A DNA stretch of 32,001 nt, taken from NCBI GenBank assembly GCA_003427395.1, contig BFEA01000107.1, positions 6,469 to 38,469 on the forward strand. The letters are read 5' to 3'. The notes beneath the pieces are model-generated. The model searched no databases. It was not told the DNA's origin and worked only from the letters and a program-made list of their open reading frames with translations. Positions 30,005 to 32,001 of the stretch are shown here, piece by piece; the stretch's first letter is position 1, and each line of letters opens with the position of its first letter. The DNA comes from Chara braunii. Lineage: Eukaryota > Streptophyta > Charophyceae > Charales > Characeae. A program made the translations under genes and the position numbers.

Positions 30005-30063
30005 AAAAAAAAAAAAAAAATCTTCTGTGTATCGTTCCAATTTTAACGGATGTCCCGAAGGAC
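30005..30063 (-). pseudogene. U6 snRNA 5' fragment joined to a T16 tract
   Basis: Minus strand: GTCCTTCGGGACATCCG, TTAAAATTGGAACGATAC, ACAGAAGA, then T16 (A16 on plus, 30005-30020). It matches U6 nucleotides 1 to about 45 and stops abruptly at the homopolymer. Confidence 0.8.
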
Positions 30064-30144
30064 TAATGTGGAATTTTCAGCAGCACCCTGGGCCGCCCAC
30101 CGCCCCCCGGCCTCTCCGCCTTCAGACTTAGAATTCTGAGGTAC

Positions 30145-30300
30145 TTGTAGGTAGGCAGGATTACATAAGCTAAACCGGCGGGTGCTGCCCGGATAACTCC
30201 GGGTCCGGGTTGAATTGTGAGGTCCCCGGCCTCGACGCACATTTTCATTGGAATACTATAAATTTGTATTGAAAAATAAATAAAACTAAAAATAAAAAAC
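30145..30300 (+). mobile_element. Truncated LINE 3' end (LINE B family)
   Basis: TAAGCTAAACCGGCGGGTGC (30166-30185) and the hairpin block with GGGTTGAATTGTGAGGTCCC (about 30205-30224) match the last 100 bp of LINE B. An A/T-rich tail follows (AATAAATAAAACTAAAAATA), then a GAA repeat. Sequence upstream of 30145 also loosely resembles LINE B. The upstream border was not found. Confidence 0.75.
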
Positions 30301-30301
30301 A

Positions 30302-30337
30302 AAGAAGAAGAAGAAGAAGAAGAAGAAGAAGAAGAAA
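30302..30337. repeat. (GAA)n microsatellite
   Basis: About eleven GAA units directly following the LINE tail, probably grown from its A-rich end. Confidence 0.92.
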
Positions 30338-30506
30338 AAACATGACACGTAATCGAGGCCCTCCCCGCTCCAAGGGCGGGGGAGTTGGTGGGGGCGATGG
30401 ATGGGGGGGAGGAGGGGGGGAGGGGCGCCGCGGGCGGGGAGGATCCGAATGGAAACATGACACGTCATCCAAAAAAAAAAACAAAAAAAAAAAAAACATG
30501 ACACGT
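30338..30506. repeat. AAACATGACACGT repeats flanking a G-rich segment
   Basis: AAACATGACACGT occurs at 30338-30350, 30453-30465 and 30494-30506, and a fourth time at 28384-28396. Between the first two is a very G-rich stretch (30374-30443) with several runs of four to seven G, able in principle to form a G-quadruplex. The first and third copies are followed by similar text (TCGAGGCCCTC and TCGACGCCCTC). Confidence 0.6.
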
Positions 30507-30609
30507 CCTCGACGCCCTCACGCTTTACCACTGTTTCATTTTTTGTTTTTCTGTTTTTGAAAAACAAATCTTTTTCATTCGCCTGTGCAAACGCAATGCC
30601 CCCCCGCCT

Positions 30610-30671
30610 GTCCTTCGGGACATCCGTTAAAATTGGAACAATACAGAGACGGATTAGCAAAAAAAAAAAAA
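30610..30671 (+). pseudogene. U6 snRNA 5' fragment joined to poly(A)
   Basis: GTCCTTCGGGACATCCG, TTAAAATTGGAACAATACAG, AGACGGATTAGC, then A13 (30659-30671). It covers U6 nucleotides 1 to about 50 and ends in a poly(A) that U6 RNA does not carry. C-rich text flanks it on both sides (GCCCCCCCGCC and GCCCCGCC), a possible but weak target duplication. Confidence 0.8.
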
Positions 30672-30728
30672 GCCCCGCCATTTTTTTTGCCTTTCTCGTT
30701 CTGTGCGCCGTCCGCGTCATTCATTTTT

Positions 30729-30731
<3 letters not shown>

Positions 30732-30768
<37 letters not shown>

Positions 30769-30862
30769 GGTAACTCATCAATTCCAAATACAAAGGATTG
30801 AGGCCGGGGACCTCACAATTCAACCCCGAAGTTATCCCGGCAGCATCAGCCGGTTTAGCTTA
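30732..30862 (-). mobile_element. Truncated LINE 3' end on the minus strand (LINE B family)
   Basis: On the minus strand TAAGCTAAACCGGCTGATGC (from 30862) leads into the GCCGGG...CCCCGGC hairpin and then a tail of 33 A (T33 on plus, 30732-30764). It is nearly identical to the LINE B end through the hairpin and different between hairpin and tail. How far the element extends past 30862 is unclear. The next 550 bp may be its body. Confidence 0.75.
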
Positions 30863-31560
30863 AGGTTCCAATTCAATTTGAACCACAAACTGTCACAGAT
30901 CAACACATCTTTACTCATTAAGCTTCCATCAAAGGGTGAGCCAGACCCTGTCTTATGGCTCAGAGCTACCCGGCATAGCCTAATAGAGCAGACAACTAGC
31001 CAAAAAGAACAGTGAAACTTAAAAAGAGGAACAAAAAAAAGCAAAAGCCCTCCCCCTACCCCTACGCCCTCTTGTAAGACTGTTCTAGAATGACTACTAG
31101 ATCTCGCAATCTCTCCCCACCAACAACTACCTACCCTTTACACCCGAATCCAAGCCTACTTCCACAAGGAACTGTCTTTCGGTCCCCCTGCGTCTAACAC
31201 GACTCAATTCCACTAAGTACCTCTCAGATCACGTACGATTGTACTATGAATAATTGCCCTACTGCGGGCCTACAGAACCGAGAAGGCCAGGTATAGTCCA
31301 GGCAAAAACTGAACGCAATCCACTCAATCACTACTCGCTCCGGGGGAGATTCTGTCCTCCCGCTCGGGTCAAAACCCGGGGCAGCACTGCCTCTTACCAT
31401 GCTCCCAGCCGTTCTAACTTAACCACGGAGCAATAACCAATTTGCCTTCAGTGGTGACAGCTGCCAGCTGGCAACCTCTGGCCCATGTAAAAAGAAACCA
31501 CTGACGACCCTTTGGGGACAGACCTCATTTTTCCTTTTCGTTTTTGGCTTTCGTTCTTTT
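30863..31560. other. No recognisable gene
   Basis: Possibly the upstream part of the minus-strand LINE fragment, but no reliable match to LINE B was seen. A short palindrome GGTTCCAATTCAATTTGAAC lies at about 30864. Open frames are short and without motifs. Confidence 0.35.
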
Positions 31561-31570
31561 ACGCGGGGGC

Positions 31571-31718
31571 CCCCACTAGCAGCGTTGAGCTACCTCAACG
31601 CCTGAATCTGGACGTGCTTGTGGAGACGTGCAGTTCAGGAAACTCAACACCATGTCTGCACATTTCGGCAAAAGCGTCCAGATTCAGGCGTTGACGTAGC
31701 TCAACGCGGCGAGTGGGA
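31571..31718. mobile_element. Short foldback TIR element
   Basis: 32-bp arms at 31583-31614 and 31675-31706 pair with one mismatch (arm core CTCAACGCCTGAATCTGG). They extend outward through CCCACTAGCAG and CGGCGAGTGGG to about 43 bp with three mismatches. The loop is 60 nt. The right outer end, read inward, is GGGGCCAAGTCCCACTCGCC, related to the TIR of the 28.5-kb MITE. The left end seems to have lost four bases (AAGT). Confidence 0.8.
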
Positions 31719-31879
31719 CTTGGCCCCGGGGGCGGGAACAAGCTGTTGGAATCATAATGATAAGTTTGATAACTAAATTAGTATTTTTTTTTTTTTAAGA
31801 AATTAGTAAATTTTTAAAATTAATGTACCGCCGGAAGGCGGGAGTCGATCTCATGCGCCTCTCGCGCCACGACTCTCGA

Positions 31880-31974
31880 CATGTAGAAAAGACGAAAAAA
31901 AAGAAAAGTCTGTGTTTCTTTCCATGTTCTAGCAGAAGATCCATTGCTCATGTGGTGAGTAGTGGAGCGAGGCC
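31880..31974. mobile_element. Partial copy of the 29.2/29.4-kb foldback MITE
   Basis: TTTCTTTCCATGTTCTAGCA, then GAAGAT, then the end GAGTAGTGGAGCGAGGCC match the inner part and right end of the copy at 29411-29538. The left end is missing or strongly diverged. Confidence 0.65.
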
Positions 31975-32001
31975 GGATGCCGGCTTCGCCTTTTTTTTTT
32001 T

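Noticed and set aside
31825-31880. tRNA-like text on the minus strand (GATCGACTCC, TGGCGCGAGAGG)
   Set aside because: The A and B boxes are too close and the stems do not pair.

Overview
The window is repeat-dominated eukaryotic nuclear DNA. A plant-type origin is inferred from three signs. The U6-derived pieces carry the plant-style 5' end (CCTTCGGGACATCCG). The two large non-LTR retrotransposons have the plant LINE layout of EEP endonuclease, reverse transcriptase and zf-RVT zinc-binding region. Long CT/GA microsatellites, assembly Ns and heavy element nesting suggest a large, repeat-rich genome. A streptophyte, possibly a charophycean alga or a bryophyte, would fit, but the species cannot be fixed from the sequence alone.

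Layout. At 1-5.6 kb there is a CT microsatellite, an Ulp1/SENP-like cysteine protease reading frame (214-1155), a CCTTACCCC-type minisatellite, about 2.2 kb with nothing recognisable, and some unidentified open frames (3.8-4.9 kb). At 5.6-5.94 kb a CT tract and a GA tract meet at a single N. At about 5.94-14.0 kb lies LINE A. Its ORF1 is Gln/His-rich, carries a duplicated module and is broken by five in-frame stops. Its ORF2 has an intact endonuclease and RT and a single frameshift before the zf-RVT part. The 3' end runs into a 200-N gap. At 14.2-17.15 kb there is a minus-strand retroelement tail, a 1.9-kb terminal-inverted-repeat element and a U6 snRNA retropseudogene with its own target-site duplication. 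At 17.17-25.79 kb lies LINE B, a complete 8.6-kb copy bracketed by a perfect 16-bp target-site duplication. It is heavily decayed, but ORF1 (zinc knuckle, RGG box, polyproline) and ORF2 (EN, RT, zf-RVT) can both still be traced. At 25.8-32 kb there is a diverged tandem repeat array hit by a 490-bp MITE, several further MITE/foldback families, a tRNA-like relic, three more U6 fragments, two truncated LINE 3' ends, and homopolymer tails.

How the parts relate. Most of the window is explained by non-LTR retrotransposition. That covers two large LINEs, truncated LINE tails sharing a 3' hairpin, and U6 RNAs copied and pasted in trans, some fused to homopolymer. It is overlaid by short TIR elements with 3-bp target duplications. 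The only plausible non-LINE protein gene with a recognised domain is the Ulp1-like protease, and in plants that domain is itself often carried by DNA transposons. Nearly all premature stops in the LINEs fit C-to-T or G-to-A transitions, as expected for methylated, silenced repeats. No CRISPR array, operon or other prokaryotic system is present.
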